This document shows, piece after piece, positions 1 through 12,688 of a stretch of DNA of 64,000 nucleotides (its first letter is position 1; the number at the start of each line of letters is the position of its first letter). The notes beneath the pieces were generated by a model that worked only from the letters and a program-made list of their open reading frames with translations, made no database searches and was not told the DNA's origin. The position numbers and the translations under genes were made by a program. Source of the DNA: Casuarius casuarius (lineage: Eukaryota > Chordata > Aves > Casuariiformes > Casuariidae); assembly GCA_003342895.1 (NCBI GenBank), contig PTFA01000011.1:5926134-5990133 (forward strand), in the 5' to 3' direction.

Positions 1-1611
1 CCCTCCCTCAGCTGAAATTCATGCAGGTGCCCCAAAGCCTTGACAGACAAGGATATTAACTATTTATTGGTAGGTAACTACATGCAAAGGTTGCTAATAG
101 AGATAAGGGAGAAACAGGTTAGGATCTTCCTCTTAATCACCTTTTGGGGTAACCTCCCTCTCCGTTTACTATGTTACCCAGTCTAAATGGAGCACGTAAG
201 ATAGCAACATTCATAGAAGATTATATGGTGTATTGGAAATTAAGTTGCACTAGAAATCTTGAGTGATCCTCTCAGTCACCTACATAAAAGTGTTAATGTT
301 TAGATTTTAAAGATAAATGGACTATAATTCCTATTTAGTTAATTCTAAGAATAAGTAAATATAGCAAAACAAATAGATATTTAGGAGACCTGTGCCAGGG
401 ATGGCAGTTTACCAAGTGATCTTCATGCTGTCCTAAAGTATCATGTTCTTAAATTACAAATAGATTACTTTAAAGAAATAGTTGTGTAAGTCATAAGCTT
501 GTGGAACAAACTTGACTCCAGATAATCTTGGTTCCTAATCACATAAATACACAAATGAGTTGAACTAAGAGTCAAAGAAACACACTAGATCATGGTATTC
601 ATGGCTAAATCTTATTTGAAACTTTTAAAAGTTAAAAAAGATTGCAGAGGAATAATTATTTGCTAATTAAAAGGAAAGCTGGATCTGTTTTAACCTTACC
701 TTTCTTTCAATGAGTAAAAAAAAAATTTGAAAGGACAGTCATTAAACCTTTAAAAAAATTTTAGCAAAGTATCAGAATACCCAAGATTATGAAGAGAGTC
801 ACAGGTAGTATTTTCACATTAACTACCTTCTGGATAATTCAGAGCCAAGAAAACAGCAAATATTAAAAAAAAAAATTCATTGTTTCATTCATTAGAGGAA
901 AACCACAAAGTAAAGGAAAAGCTGACTGAATAATTTTATTTCTGACCCTGCAAAGAGCATTTTAAATTGCATTTTAATTGTGGAATCATGTGCTAGGATT
1001 TCTTATAGTATATCAAGAAAAATTGTTTACTTCTCCACTCATGTATGTTTTTTCTTTTGCAGGCTTGGATTTTTCACGATTTCTAAGCAGTAAAATGATT
1101 TTTCTACATGCATAGCCAGCAAAAGCTAAAGTCAGTAAAGCATGGTCAATGTGCAAGCTCAGAGTATATCTGAGTACGCATATGAGTATGCGCAAGAGAC
1201 TNAAATCTTGCTCTCATCTCTTAAGGATAATTTTAAGAAAATTTCCCCCCCGCCCTTTTAAAAAAAGTATTTCCCTTCTGTGAGAACTTAAAACCTTCAG
1301 AGTAGGAAAAAACCTCCACACACACGATACCTTACCTATGCTTTTCTCACTTCTATTTGACTATTTAGTTTCTGCATTTTTCTACCCTCAGAAATCAAAT
1401 TAGATGCCTTCAGAATCCATCAATGCTTCATGCTTCCATAACCTTTCCAGTAATTTATTCCATACATTTTTTTACTCTACATGTAGAAGTGTTTCACTTG
1501 AGCTGTCTTTTTCCTAACCTTTCTAATCTGTTTTCATTTTTCCCCTTTCTCCCTTCAAGAACAGAGGGTTATACAACAGTAGCCCTCCCATCCCTAAAAC
1601 AAGGTTTTGCT

Positions 1612-1638
1612 AAAAAAAAAAAAAAAAAACACACACCA
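1612..1638. repeat. A18 tract followed by CACACACC
   Basis: Eighteen A with a short CA extension. No AATAAA lies within the preceding 40 bases, so it does not look like an mRNA tail. Confidence 0.8.
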
Positions 1639-3085
1639 TAAAGTATATTTTCCTTAGTCAGAATAAGCCACTTAAATCTTTCTTCATAAATTAAATCTTT
1701 GAAGCCTGGTATTATTTTTGTTTCTCCTCTTTGACCACTGATGAGAAATTATCTAAGAATCAGCGCTGAAAACTTCAGCCTGGGGTTTAGTCTAAACACT
1801 GTTTCCAATAAATTAAGAGTTATCTTTTGAACACGGGATAATGCTCAGCAACATTTTTTTCCCAATCACAGCACTATGTTCTTTGTACCTTTATACTGAT
1901 TTTGCACTTTACCAGGCACAGAGAAAAAAGCACTGCCACTTTCTTCATAACTGCTGCAGCTTATTATCTCTCAGTAAATATTTCCAGAGGAAAAAAAAAA
2001 AATTAAAAGGATATTCAGCATAGCTGTTTTTCTCCTACCCTGCCAAAAAAGTTGTTCTTATGAGGGCCTTTGTTTTCAAACACTCCTTACAGCTTTATTT
2101 CATTTTCAAGGAAGTTTCTGTATCCTAAGCATCTTCCGCAGAATTTAATATTACCATTTAAAGAGTCATAATGCAATTTTGTTAAATTAAAAGCATATGA
2201 AATGTGGCAGAGTAACCCTCGAAGCTTTAATTTGATAATACTGTATTAGACATTCCAGTTGAGAAACAGCTAACAGCAAAGAGAGTGTACTAACATACAT
2301 ATTAGTAAAACACACCTAACAACAGGTCTTTATTCTGACCAAGCCTATGGGCACCACCCATTATGTAAGTGTTCAATTGCATCCACAAGAAACCTTAAGC
2401 AGATGGATCAGATTGCTAAGCAAAATATACAGAAAGGACGAAATGCTAATATTAAGGCTGCCTGTAAAGTCTGATGACTGTATACTAAAATACATTTCCT
2501 AATTACATAGTAAAATACTACTTTCCCTCATCAGGACTCCTGCCTATTGCCATGAATAACCAGTTCACCATAAACTTATTTGCATCTTTACATTCCCTGT
2601 ACAGCACCAGGCTTTAAAACACAAACCATCTAACCAGTGTCTTTGTGAGCATTTCAGTAGTGTTCCCACTGACATTTTTAAGGGCCTCAAAAACACCACA
2701 AATTTATCTTCAGACTACCCTTATGGAATTAAATGTTATCTGCATTACAGTTGTGCTCACAGTCTCAATAGTCCCTGGAAGCTAGCTGGAGCAGTTGCAG
2801 GGAAATTCAGCTTATTCCACACTCTCAGGTTTAGAGCTATTCAGTGGCAAAAGCTTCCTTCAGGATCCAGGGCCATCAAGACTAGAAGTCTTCCAGACCA
2901 GTGCGCAGTAATAAGCTCACATGATTAACTGCTTGTATATGTCGATTATCTCATTTTGCCTTCATTCATTCTCTATCTCCTTATTTAATAGCAATGTCAT
3001 GGATGATTTGGCCTTGTTTTAGATCAAATATCATAAAGCAAAATAATTTCAAGCAGGAGAGCAGTCAAAAAGAAATCTTACCGCA

Positions 3086-3104
3086 AAGCTCTTTTGAAGA
3101 GCTT
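3086..3104. repeat. perfect 8-bp inverted repeat with 3-base loop
   Basis: AAGCTCTT, TTG, AAGAGCTT. A donor-like GTAAGA on the minus strand begins just beyond it. Confidence 0.6.
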
Positions 3105-4380
3105 ACACTCTGAATAGCAAAAGGGACTATCAATCACAATAGATAACAACGCATATTCCTACAAATTCCAAGCAGTCTCTTTCCAAGGATTTTGAAATTG
3201 TTTAAGCGCTACTGGATCACTCTTCAGGACATATCTATGGAGATTTTACAGAGAACCTTCAGGTCTTTTAACAGAAGAACTGAAGAAAGACAGAAGTCTA
3301 TGCCATTATACTTTCCATTATACCATATATCATTATTGATATTACCATCACACCTAACTTTGCTTCAATCATACCTCCATTTGCAATGTAGCTCTTTCAC
3401 ACTTTTTCTACGAGACACATACCAAACACAAGGAGGACCATCTACTGCCTGTACTTCAGTTTCAGTTCATTATTTTTAAAAAAAATTATTAATAAAGTGC
3501 AGTAGGAAAAGGGTCTAACATGAAACTAATGTTATAACAAATGGCTTTTACTTTCACTTCTGTTTTTACCTCACAAAGAAAAACGCATACATATTGGTAT
3601 GTTGTAACAAGTAAGTTATTCTTGTAAAATAGTCAATTGCAAATAAAATGGAGGTAATTGTAGAAAGGGAATCAGATAACTGGATTTGGGGGTATTGAGG
3701 ACACTTTACCATCTGCTAGTAATATTATGGATTCACAGCTGTTTAACAGAAAACAACCAGATAAATTGAAAAGCATTACTTTTATCAGTCTACAAGGAAG
3801 TTATCAAAAGACATGCTAATCTTCCACTAGCCTGCCTCTCCCCTACAGTTCCTCCAGATTTTTTACAGGTTCTGAGGAATTTCACTTTTGTGACTTATGG
3901 TCTTATTGCTCCCAGCTATCTCACAGAAGACTTGGAAGGGCATAACACTACAGAGCAGGTGGCAGAAGTGAACACCAACCTGCTTCTGAAAGCACCACTC
4001 TGGTACGTTAAACTGTACTAGCCAGTGTGCTTCCCTGGGGCAGTAAGCCCCAGGAAATGGGGAGGCCGACAGCAATGGACAGTGGCATTTTTACACCATC
4101 ACAGCTAAAGCAACCAGAACTCATGAGTCAGGATCTTCAGTCGTAACTTCAACAGCTACGCTGAGGCACGTTGTGTGCTATGATTGTGATGTCCTTACCT
4201 ACAAGTAACACTGTGCTGGACTTGGGAAGTCTGGGGTCAGACTAGAACCTCCAGAGCAGCTACAAACAGTTCACCTCACTTACCTCTGTATTTGTTCTCT
4301 CTCCCTCAGTCTTTTTTGGTTAGACAGGTTCAGTTAGCGAACAGTTAGAGAAAATATTTTACAGAAGCATGTTGATAATT

Positions 4381-4800
4381 AAAAAGGATCACAGTTATGT
4401 TGGCCATAAATGGCAGGGTTTGGGTGGCAGGGGGCTGCTGTGGTGACCCATAAGGGAGGAGGCCACGATGCACCAGTCATAGCTGGTTCCAGACAGTCTG
4501 AATCCCAGGTTGTCCTCCGCTGGGGGAGGACACTGGGGGAAGTCTCCTGGGGACACTCATCCGGTAGGCACTCTGGAGGTGGAGACACATGAAGGCAGAT
4601 TTATGCGACAGAAGAGAGACTTCAAGGGACATCCAAGAGGTTCCTGGGGTATGCAAGAGAACTGAAGACACCTGAGAGAAACCAAGGGAGATATCCAGGG
4701 GACCCTGCAGCCCTGCCCCCAGGCTGAAAGCAGAAGTGGAGCCCCTACACTGACTTGCCCAACTTTTCCCCAGACTGCAACACACCAGTTGTTCAACTTG
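4381..4800. other. GC-richer patch with low stop density, no supported gene
   Basis: Purine-rich on the plus strand with a degenerate local duplication (GCTGGGGGAGGACACTGGGG followed by GAAGTCTCCTGGGGACAC). Long minus-strand frames here (4477-4842, 121 codons) overlap several other open frames, which marks composition rather than coding. A good minus-strand acceptor (TTGGTTTCTCTCAG, AG at about 4672-4673) lacks a partner donor. It may be an old mobile-element piece. Confidence 0.4.
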
Positions 4801-5339
4801 TAAGAAAATTGCCCATAACTTGTGATGGACTCTGCAAGACACTTTATTCAGTCAATTTGGTCTTGATGTGCAACAACAGTATACATTACCAACTAAGTGG
4901 CATTCATCTTTCACTACTGCATGCAGCTTATTTCTTCAGGACTCAGGTTTTGACCGTTAGCTGCATTACAAGTGGGAAAATGCATCCTTCCTCCATTTTA
5001 ATGAGTTACTCTTTCTTGAAATATGTCTCCACCTGTACAGCAAAATGTGGATTTTATGTACTGAAAGGTTCTCGTTCTGACATACTGATCATTCTCAAGT
5101 CTTAAGGGTTTGGAGTATATTTCACTTACTAACATCTGGCAAGTTTCAGTTTTCCCGTTACAAAGATCCTGCTAGCATTGTCATGCAGCTAACATAGCTT
5201 GAAATCTAGAGGGAAATATACCTGTCTCTGGAGATCAGTCTGCTCTGTACACTCTGTTGTTTAATGTTATTGCCCAGCAAGACTGACGTTTTGCAGATTC
5301 CTTCAGACAGTGGAACCAAGATATGAGTATAATGCCTAC

Positions 5340-5426
5340 CTGAAATAGGCTCAGACTGATGACTGCCTATATGCTTTATTCCTTCAGGGATACAAGTCTT
5401 ATACTTCTCATAGAAAATTCTTACAG
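5340..5426 (-). CDS. candidate internal exon, 87 bases, minus strand
   Basis: The minus-strand acceptor CATTTGGTCTTCAG (AG at 5427-5428) and donor TTTCAG/GTAGGC bound 87 bases. The only open frame gives 28 codons between two and one split bases (VRIFYEKYKTCIPEGIKH... ending QSEPIS). A donor-like GTAAGA sits two bases after the acceptor, so the site also resembles a near-recursive splice site. Its entry phase does not match the other minus-strand candidate at 6.1 kb. Not recognised. Confidence 0.11.
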
Positions 5427-5627
5427 CTGAAGACCAAATGGGGGCAGGGGGAGGGGAAAAGAACCTCCTCTTCTATTACACATCATCTATAAGTATTTGA
5501 GAAGATTGCTTTTCAATGTTTCACAGGATCATCTCCTCTCAAAGAGGAAGTTAGAGGGAGAGCAAAGAGAGGGAAAAGCCAAAACTCGGAACAGGAAATT
5601 GTGGTGAGAATGAGCACTTGAATTCAA

Positions 5628-5682
5628 ATTATTAAGTTTTAAAATTTTTATTTAAATTAAATTTTAAAGTTTAAAAACCTTA
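5628..5682. repeat. AT-only palindromic stretch
   Basis: About 50 bases made almost only of A and T, with self-complementary words such as TTTAAATTAAATTTTAAA and AAGTTTTAAAATTTTT. It could extrude a cruciform and lies between the minus-strand candidates at 5.3 and 6.1 kb. Confidence 0.6.
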
Positions 5683-6075
5683 GTTTTTAGCTGGCAGGAG
5701 TCACAGCTCCTTAACACCATCAGAACTGTCAGAGTAAAAGCCCAAGAACTCTGAAACAGATCCAACCAGCAAGAGAGTTTTCTGGCAGTTCTAGCAGCAG
5801 CAGATGGGGAAAGGGCAACATCTTTCAAAACGCAGGATGAACCTCTCAAGTCACCAAGAGTTCACAGCTGACTTGGTCAAAGCCAGGCTTGCATTCTTTG
5901 CTCTGAGCATGCACAGCTAATTGCACACTAAGCATGAAAAAAGATAAGAGTGCAAATTCTTATAGGAACATACTTATATCTAGATGTGCTGAGAAGTGTC
6001 CTGGCTAAGAAGTTACTTTCAGACTTATTTTCCCAGAATATACTTGATGCATAAATTCATGATTAGACATTTACC

Positions 6076-6150
6076 TGAGCTACAAAGAGTTGCTCATTAT
6101 TAGAATCCAGTTTTAATTCAAATTCCAGATACTTGTCTTTAGGTGGGTCC
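6076..6150 (-). CDS. candidate internal exon of about 75 bases, minus strand (approximate coordinates)
   Basis: A donor CTCAG/GTAAAT and an acceptor CTTCAAAAACTGTCAG, with the branch-point-like TATCTAAAC before it, bound about 25 codons in one frame (DPPKDKYLEFELKLD... ending QLFVAQ). The frame stays open a little way upstream of the acceptor, so a larger exon is possible. It ends in phase 0, which does not fit the 5.3-5.4 kb candidate. Not recognised; chance is likely. Confidence 0.1.
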
Positions 6151-6484
6151 TGACAGTTTTTGAAGTTTAGATAAGCAGCACTTCCTTAAAGCAAATCTGA
6201 TCATTCTTACTTACCATGTTTAGGTTTGTATCTTACAGCAGTCTTGGAGAGCACAACATGGATTCTTTTTCAGATTAAATTAAACAAGATGTGCTCCAGG
6301 AACAAATCTAACGCTCTCCAACCTCTGATGGGCCTTCCAGACCACTAGACTAAGACTAATCCAAAATTTAAGCCCTTGAAATGCATAGAACATGGATGTT
6401 GAATCCTCAGCAACAGCTGTTCCAATCTACAGATCCATTCCTCTCACATCACACTGCTTGCTAATATAGAGAGGGTCTTTGATT

Positions 6485-6607
6485 TCACAGCAATAATGTA
6501 CACATTTTCAGTTTGGTCTTTCCTACGTGGTCTGAGACAGCCTTTAGGATTTCTACCTCCCCACTTAAAACACCTACCATGTACATTACAGCTATTAAAA
6601 CACAGTC
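6485..6607 (-). CDS. 41-codon frame behind a very strong minus-strand acceptor
   Basis: The minus strand carries a very long pyrimidine tract (CTCTTTCTCCATTTTTTTCC then CCCAG; AG at 6608-6609). The frame entered at 6607 stays open for 40 codons (DCVLIAVMYMVGVLSGEVEI... ending KMCTLLL) to TGA at 6485-6487. Two possible donors lie inside it: GTAGGTG after 30 bases and GTAGAA after 51. The start is hydrophobic. It may be a terminal exon, a short internal exon, or chance behind a random purine tract. Confidence 0.12.
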   Translation of the reverse strand, partial: DCVLIAVMYMVGVLSGEVEILKAVSDHVGKTKLKMCTLLL

Positions 6608-6619
6608 CTGGGGGAAAAA

Positions 6620-7321
6620 AATGGAGAAAGAGGCTTTGTGATCACTAAAGAAAAACATATCTCCCCAAACTAAATCAGGACATTATTCAAGACTCAATAA
6701 TACTAAATCACCTTGGATTATATTCAAAAGGTTTCCCACCCCACCCCCATTTCTATTCAGGCACCTTTCTCATAGTATATTCAACACAATTTAATTACTA
6801 AATAACACCAGACAAGCTGTGAAAAAGTTGCACCAAAACATATGTGAATAGAAAACAAATTATTTAAATCCCTCTAGATGAAGGTTCAGGAAACTGTAGA
6901 ATAACCTTACGATCTGGCAGCCCCTCCAATTTCAGCTCTGTGCTTTTTAGCCATTTCTGCATGTATAAGTGTCTGTTATTTGCATATCACCTCCGCCCCC
7001 ATAGCAGCTTAGGTCACACCTAACAGGATTAGCTGCAATTTCCCAGAAATTTAGTAACACTGAGAAAGCTCTTGCAGTTATCTACCCTGTTCACTAGCAG
7101 TTGACTTGGAGCTGGGAGAAACACTGCTTGAATTGCTTCTAACAGAAAAAGAGGATACGTTGCTACACTTGTTCTAAAAGGACAGCAGGGATCAGAATAA
7201 GTTTAATACATGCGATTAATCAGACCGATCAACAATTTTAAAAATCAGGAGATTTAGAACATCATAATTGAAAAAGGGAATACAGGCAAATAATTAAAGT
7301 CTGCAGAAATGCCCACTATGG

Positions 7322-7358
<37 letters not shown>

Positions 7359-9970
7359 NTTGTTGTTATATTACTTCTAAAGAGGGAAAGGACAAACAGT
7401 CACGCATAGCTTGAGCTATAAAGATACCACATTTTTCAGTACAGCTTCAGTGGAAAAGTTACCCAAAACAACTGTTCCAAGTCTTCAGAGAAGTAAAGCC
7501 CATTAAACATGCTTTGGATTGAACTAAAAATAATGAATTGATTTAATTTGATTTCTCAGAATTTTAGGCACTTAGAGTAAATCTGGAGATCATTTCTGCA
7601 AGTTAAAAAGAATTACAAATTGGTTTTGAAGATAAGACTCAGTAGCCCAGTTACAAACCAAGAAAATTCTCCCCTTTCCCTCTAGGAAGATCCACTATAA
7701 CCAACATTGCTCAGGAACAGGAAGGTTGACACTGGACAAAATTCATGCAAAAGTTAGACAAAAGCAAACTGCAGAGTCAATGAGGTTTTTTCCCCTGGCT
7801 TGTCCAACAATGGCATAAAGCTCAAAAGCCTCCGGAGAAGACATCATTAAGCAAAAATTCTGACTTCTATGGCCTGATCTCCACACCTGACATTTTATAC
7901 TTTAGATGGGCATGAGTCATAATAGGCTGAAGTCTTATTTTTCAAATGAGGTACACTATTAGCACACACTCCGATTAGTAAGTTAATAAGAAAGCTAATC
8001 TACTTGACCTGGGCTGCAGTGCAAGTGCTAGAACATGAATTTCTGAAGCCAAATAATAAGAGAAAGGGAGGGAAGAGCTGTCAAAGAAAAAAAAAATCAT
8101 GCTGTAAATCCAGTCAACAAATTCAGTCTTAAGGAATGACAAAGTAAAGCTGAATTTGTCTTCCTCATGCTTGTAACCATTGTTACATTCCTGTCTTCAC
8201 TGATCATTTGGTTACGTGGTCATTTGTATTATTTAAATATTCTACTGAAATTATTTCAGTTTGTTTTGCATGCATATAAACCAGGAATGAATTAAATCTT
8301 AGTTCTTAAAAAAGTCTTACAAGAAAGTTCTCCAGAGAGAGAACCACTATTACACTGTCTCCTACTTTACCCAGTATAAACCTCAGGGCAGATGCATGTA
8401 ATTTTTACTTCAGACNGTTATAAGAGTTTTCAATTAGATGGACCAATACAGAAGAGATGGCAAAATTGACACCATTCCTTCATTAGAAATTTCCCATCAT
8501 TTTGCTTCTCCAGAACAAACAAAAGTAGAGGGTTAGTTTCAGCTCATTGTCCAGCCTTTGTTGCTATGGACCAAGCAGAGAGGAAGTTTGAGTGTGCAAG
8601 GAACCATTTACATACAGTTCTATAGGTTTCAAGCAACACCTTAAAGTTGCAGCCAGGAATTACAAACACTGTTTTCTGATCATGGAGCTCAGCTGATGCC
8701 TTTGAAAAGCACTACTAAGTAAACAAGCATTCATTATCTGCTTTCTCATACCTAGTGTCATGGAGGGGGGACAGGGGAGAAGTGCTGTGCATGTTTAAAT
8801 ATCCCTTGGAAAGAGTCTGCAACATCTCCATATACTGCAATTTGGTTTTCATCATTTCTGATCTAGTCAGTAACAAGCACAACACTGTTCCACATCATTT
8901 ACTTCTCTCAGATTTGTCTTACCAATACTAACTTCTAATCCTCTGTCTTTAGAAACATCACCTATTAACTGCATCAGTTTACAAACTGCTTAAATACTAC
9001 ATTAGGAATGCATGTAACAGCCAGCCAGCAGGATGCAGCAAGCTACTAGCCATACAGCGTGTACATCATTTGGCCACTGTACTTGAGAGCAAAGGCAGCA
9101 AACATTTGAAAAACTTTATGAAAAGTTCTGTCATTAAGAACATCTCCTCTTCCTGTAGGGGTCATATTATATATTCACTAGTTCTTACTAATTCACAATT
9201 GTCAGGAGGGGGAAAATAAATAAGTAAAATAAAATAAAGCTGCCTCCATCCAGGTTGCCTGGTAAGGTTTGATTGCCCAGAACAGTCCAGACCAACTGCA
9301 ACTCCATACAGCCTTTTGAGCCTAATTAAAACATGTATTATAGACTAATCAAAGTGGAAACAACTCTGTAAGATGTCAAAGACTAAATTAAGATACAGTC
9401 TGCAGTAAAGACCATCTTGCTAATCAATACTTGTTTTCCATTGCACTTTGTATTGCCCTTAGTCTCTGTATTAGACACCCTGTTAGATGAACAGCCATGG
9501 GTGTCTGCAGCATTGCACTAATTTGCCTACTCCCTGGACTCCCCCTAGATGCATGTGTTACTGTGCTAAACACATCTACGTTTTTATTAGTACGCAGTAG
9601 CATAACCTGACAATTGAATGCTACTGATAGGTAGCAGCTTGTGAAAACAAGAATGCTTGTTTTAATGAATTGTGCTTTGAGACAGTGTGCACCAATCTAT
9701 GTTTTCAAGACAGGGCAATACAGGTGCATAGCGGCTTGCTCAATTTAGTTATTTCTATCCACAGAAAGCTTAGCAGTATTTGAACTTATGTTTATATTAC
9801 CATCTTGGCTTTCAGTTGGCCACTACACATTTTTCTGAAGTGAAAGAGTTAATACCTACTTTCAGCAGACCCTTACAGCTTTCCCCCTCCTCCCAATTTA
9901 AAGAGCTGTATGCTCATTAAAAGTAACACCTCTGGTAAACATCTTTGAATCCATTTATCTTTTCTAACAG
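6620..9970. other. AT-rich non-genic sequence
   Basis: Nothing gene-like apart from isolated splice words (for example a minus-strand donor CTAG/GTATGAG near 8750). The 36-base T run dominates. An AAAT-rich stretch lies at 9215-9238. Confidence 0.6.
7323..7358. repeat. poly(T), 36 bases
   Basis: An uninterrupted T run followed by an unresolved base at 7359. The sequence to its right shows no poly(A) signal on the minus strand, so unlike the 19 kb tract it gives no hint of a retrocopy. Confidence 0.9.
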
Positions 9971-9974
9971 GAAG

Positions 9975-10040
9975 AGGCTGTAAGAATCATAGGGCTTTAA
10001 CAAGTCATCCAGAATATACTGTATGGTTCTGAAGACATGT
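9975..10040. mobile_element. possible diverged CR1 3'-end fragment
   Basis: AAGAATCATAGGGCTTTAAC and the following CAAGTCATCCAG resemble, with a deletion, the reverse complement of the conserved 3' end of sauropsid CR1 LINEs (the 'gaatcatag...ggtcatcca' block). No 5' body is recognisable. The comparison is from memory, not alignment. Confidence 0.2.
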
Positions 10041-10100
10041 TTTCAGGCTCTTGAAGGACACATTTTCATGTTCCTGAAACATACCTAGCACTACACAAAG

Positions 10101-10128
10101 AAAAAAAACACATACACACACACACACA
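10101..10128. repeat. A8 plus (CA)n microsatellite
   Basis: An A run followed by about nine CA units with one TA interruption. Confidence 0.85.
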
Positions 10129-10276
10129 ACATTGTTTTGTATATAAAGCTTTGTTCTTCATATTTTCAGTACCTTGAGATCTAGCTATTATGGCTCTATT
10201 ATTTTTCATTTCTGAAATGCTGATAATGTGTGGAGGATAGAAGGCTTTCTCTAGAAGAGTTTATTTGATAGTTCAG

Positions 10277-10327
10277 GTTCTGCTGCCAAGGACAGAAATA
10301 ACCATTTGCATTTAGCTATGACAACAG
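10277..10327 (+). CDS. candidate 51-base exon, plus strand
   Basis: The acceptor TTATTTGATAGTTCAG ends at 10276 and the donor ACAACAG/GTATGTT starts at 10328. One frame is open (SAAKDRNNHLHLAMTT) and two are closed. There is no support beyond the splice words. Confidence 0.08.
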
Positions 10328-11570
10328 GTATGTTAACAACAGATGCAAGTCTTCAGTTAGCCAAAGAGCAAAAATAATTCCTTAGCTGAGTGACTAGGCC
10401 TTTCCTTTGAAGTGGGACACCAAATTTCCAGCTGTCCCTACACTGCCTCTCCATTTTATCAGAGGAAACAGGAAAGCTAGAGATGAACATTTCGCATTTC
10501 TTTCCTCACTCCCTCCCAGCACTGCTGCTGTTTTCTCTCTTCAGGAAGGCAGAGTTATCGGGAGCATAAGATCAGTGCTGGGCTGTGGCTCTCAGGAGCG
10601 GTTTTGGCTGGGATGCACTAGCTGTTCCTCCCCAGACATTAAAGAAGGGGAAGCAGCAGCAGGTCCTGACTCCACTTGGTACTAGGGTGTTTCAGGTACA
10701 GACACCCCAGCCCTGCTCTGCACTAAGACTGCCCGAGGAACAGCAAGAGAGCAGAAGCATCACAATGCGCTTTTCCCACAATGCAAAGAACCTCACTTAT
10801 GCTGTCTACCACCACTAGCATCAAAATAACTTTTTGGCATTAGTGTGTAAAGGAATAAACTGATATAACCTATCTTTAACAAACATACATGTACTGAAAA
10901 TATACAAATGCACATTTTACTGGTACATTTTGCAGTCACAGTGCCTTGAACTCTTCACTGAGGTCTTTTTCTATGTAGTAAGTGTTCATTCCAGTAACTT
11001 CTGTGGCTTTTCTGTTCAAAAGAAGTTTGCAACATATTTTTTAAAAAAGACAGTTTAAAGCAAACCATCCAAATGGTGCAGGTATGGTACAAACAATAAG
11101 TATAAAAAACAGTATTATAGAAAGAAATTTTATTGCAAATTTTGACTATAGAAGAAAGCAGAAAACCAAGTCAATTTGGTATTGCAATTAAAAACAGCAT
11201 CGTCCCATAATACAATCTTAATACAGGAAACTAAGAAGAGTATCAAGGGCAAACACTTATGCCAATGTTGTGGGTCAGTTCAGAGTAGCCCTAAGCAAGG
11301 CAATAAATGCAGACATTAGTCTTATCTAAACCTCACACCCAGGTTTTCTGTATTTTGTGGCATAGGCAATTTATTTTTAGAGTGTTAAATCTTGTTTGTC
11401 TAGAGAAAGAAAAAGACCATGGAAACAGCAAGTCTTCCACCCTCTGCAGCTACAGGAACATTAAGAGTCGCTGACCAGACTACAGCTTGTGGTTTTAAGT
11501 TTCCTTTAAATCTGAAGCTCATGAAGGGCTGCGAGTAAAACAGTTCCATAAATGAGGAAAAGCTGAATAC

Positions 11571-11587
11571 TTTTTTTTTTTTTTTTT
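11571..11587. repeat. poly(T), 17 bases
   Basis: Simple homopolymer; nothing suggestive in its flanks. A C-rich CCCTCCCC patch follows about 35 bases later. Confidence 0.8.
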
Positions 11588-11761
11588 AAACTGTTGCTTG
11601 GCTGGTTTTGAGTGTGGCCCTCCCCTCCCCCACCCCCTCAAATATCTTGTTACCTATATTCATATAACATCAGAATCATAATGTAAGAAATATGTTCCCC
11701 AGCAAAGGGGAAAATTTTTCAGTAACTTTTCAGTGCTTACCTTTATATGTGACCACGGCAT

Positions 11762-11868
11762 TCAGACAGAGTTGGTGGATTTGTTTCTTCTCCAGGTATC
11801 ATAATTTCTTTTAGCATAAAGAGCCCAATTTTCTTCAAATACAACTTCATTGTCATTCACATAACAAC
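11762..11868 (-). CDS. candidate terminal coding segment, minus strand
   Basis: After a weak acceptor (AAATCAACTTAG on the minus strand, AG at 11869-11870) a frame of 34 codons (CYVNDNEVVFEENWALYAK... ending NKSTNSV) runs to a TGA at 11762-11764. A strong donor (ATAAAG/GTAAGC) lies at about 11741, downstream of the stop in this sense, and AATAAA words occur on the same strand about 0.4-0.6 kb further on. This would fit a last coding segment followed by untranslated sequence. The acceptor is poor and the protein is not recognised. Confidence 0.1.
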
Positions 11869-12674
11869 CTAAGTTGATTTAGCAAACTATGCTTAATCAA
11901 AAATTAAATTATTCAGAAGGGCAAAAGAATATATAGCATGCAGGGCCTATTCCTGCATCAGCAGCAATTGTACCTCTAACAAGGTCAGAGAACACTGTTC
12001 CAGAAAACAGAAGCTCAGAAGCTATGCACTATATCATTTACTGAAGATACACTATTACAGAGGTATTCAGTACTAATGAAGTGACACGGCTTTGTTTCCT
12101 TCACTGATGAGATTGCCAGAAATGGAAGGACAATCTAAGAAAAAACAGAATAGTTGGGGCACAAATTTAAAAGTAGCTTCCCCATTCCAGCATTTATTTG
12201 GCCCTGCTTCCTCATATTGCCAGTATGGATAATTCAGACCCTAAAGCTTTATTCCATGCATGGTGTCTGGTCCTCTGCTGGAGCCAGCATGCATGCAATA
12301 CATTTGGCAGGTCTAAGATTTGAAGTATGCCAAATTTTAAGCACCACCATCTTCAATCAGTTTAGGTCTGTTGATCCTTCCTTGACAAATATCATCTTAT
12401 CTGGCCTTTTCCCACTGGTCAAAACAGTAATGCCAATAATGCCTTCGCATAGGCACAAGTCATCTATGATATTCCAGCCATTTTGCTACTATGTCTCTGC
12501 ATCTGGTGCAGATATGGACTCAAATTATTATGGATAAAGTTGAAACTCTTAAAAAGCCCATCTAGGTTCTCTTACGAGTTTTTTTGGAGTTTAATACTGA
12601 TAATAAAATTTTACTTGAAAAGTTCTTTCTTTTCCCCTAGTCAGCAGAACTAGGACTGCATGAGCCAAAATGGA

Positions 12675-12688
12675 TTTTTTTTTTTTTT
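12675..12688. repeat. poly(T), 14 bases
   Basis: Simple homopolymer without poly(A)-signal context on either strand. Confidence 0.75.

Larger units (their letters stand above)
1..4380. other. AT-rich non-genic sequence
   Basis: No supported gene. It holds the A18 tract, the inverted repeat at 3086 and a strong but partnerless minus-strand acceptor at 3280-3281 (CTTCTGTCTTTCTTCAG). Open frames here are short and featureless. Confidence 0.6.

Noticed and set aside
4477..4842. 121-codon minus-strand open frame
   Set aside because: Lies in a GC-richer patch where several frames are open at once; Ser/Leu-rich translation without motif, no partner donor for its acceptor.
6214..6241. 28-base minus-strand segment with an excellent donor (ATG/GTAAGTAAG)
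   Set aside because: The following intron to the 6.1 kb candidate would be only about 60 bases and the phases clash (immediate stop).
12154..12537. 127-codon plus-strand frame
   Set aside because: No recognisable domain, AT-rich codons, no splice signals of note at its ends.
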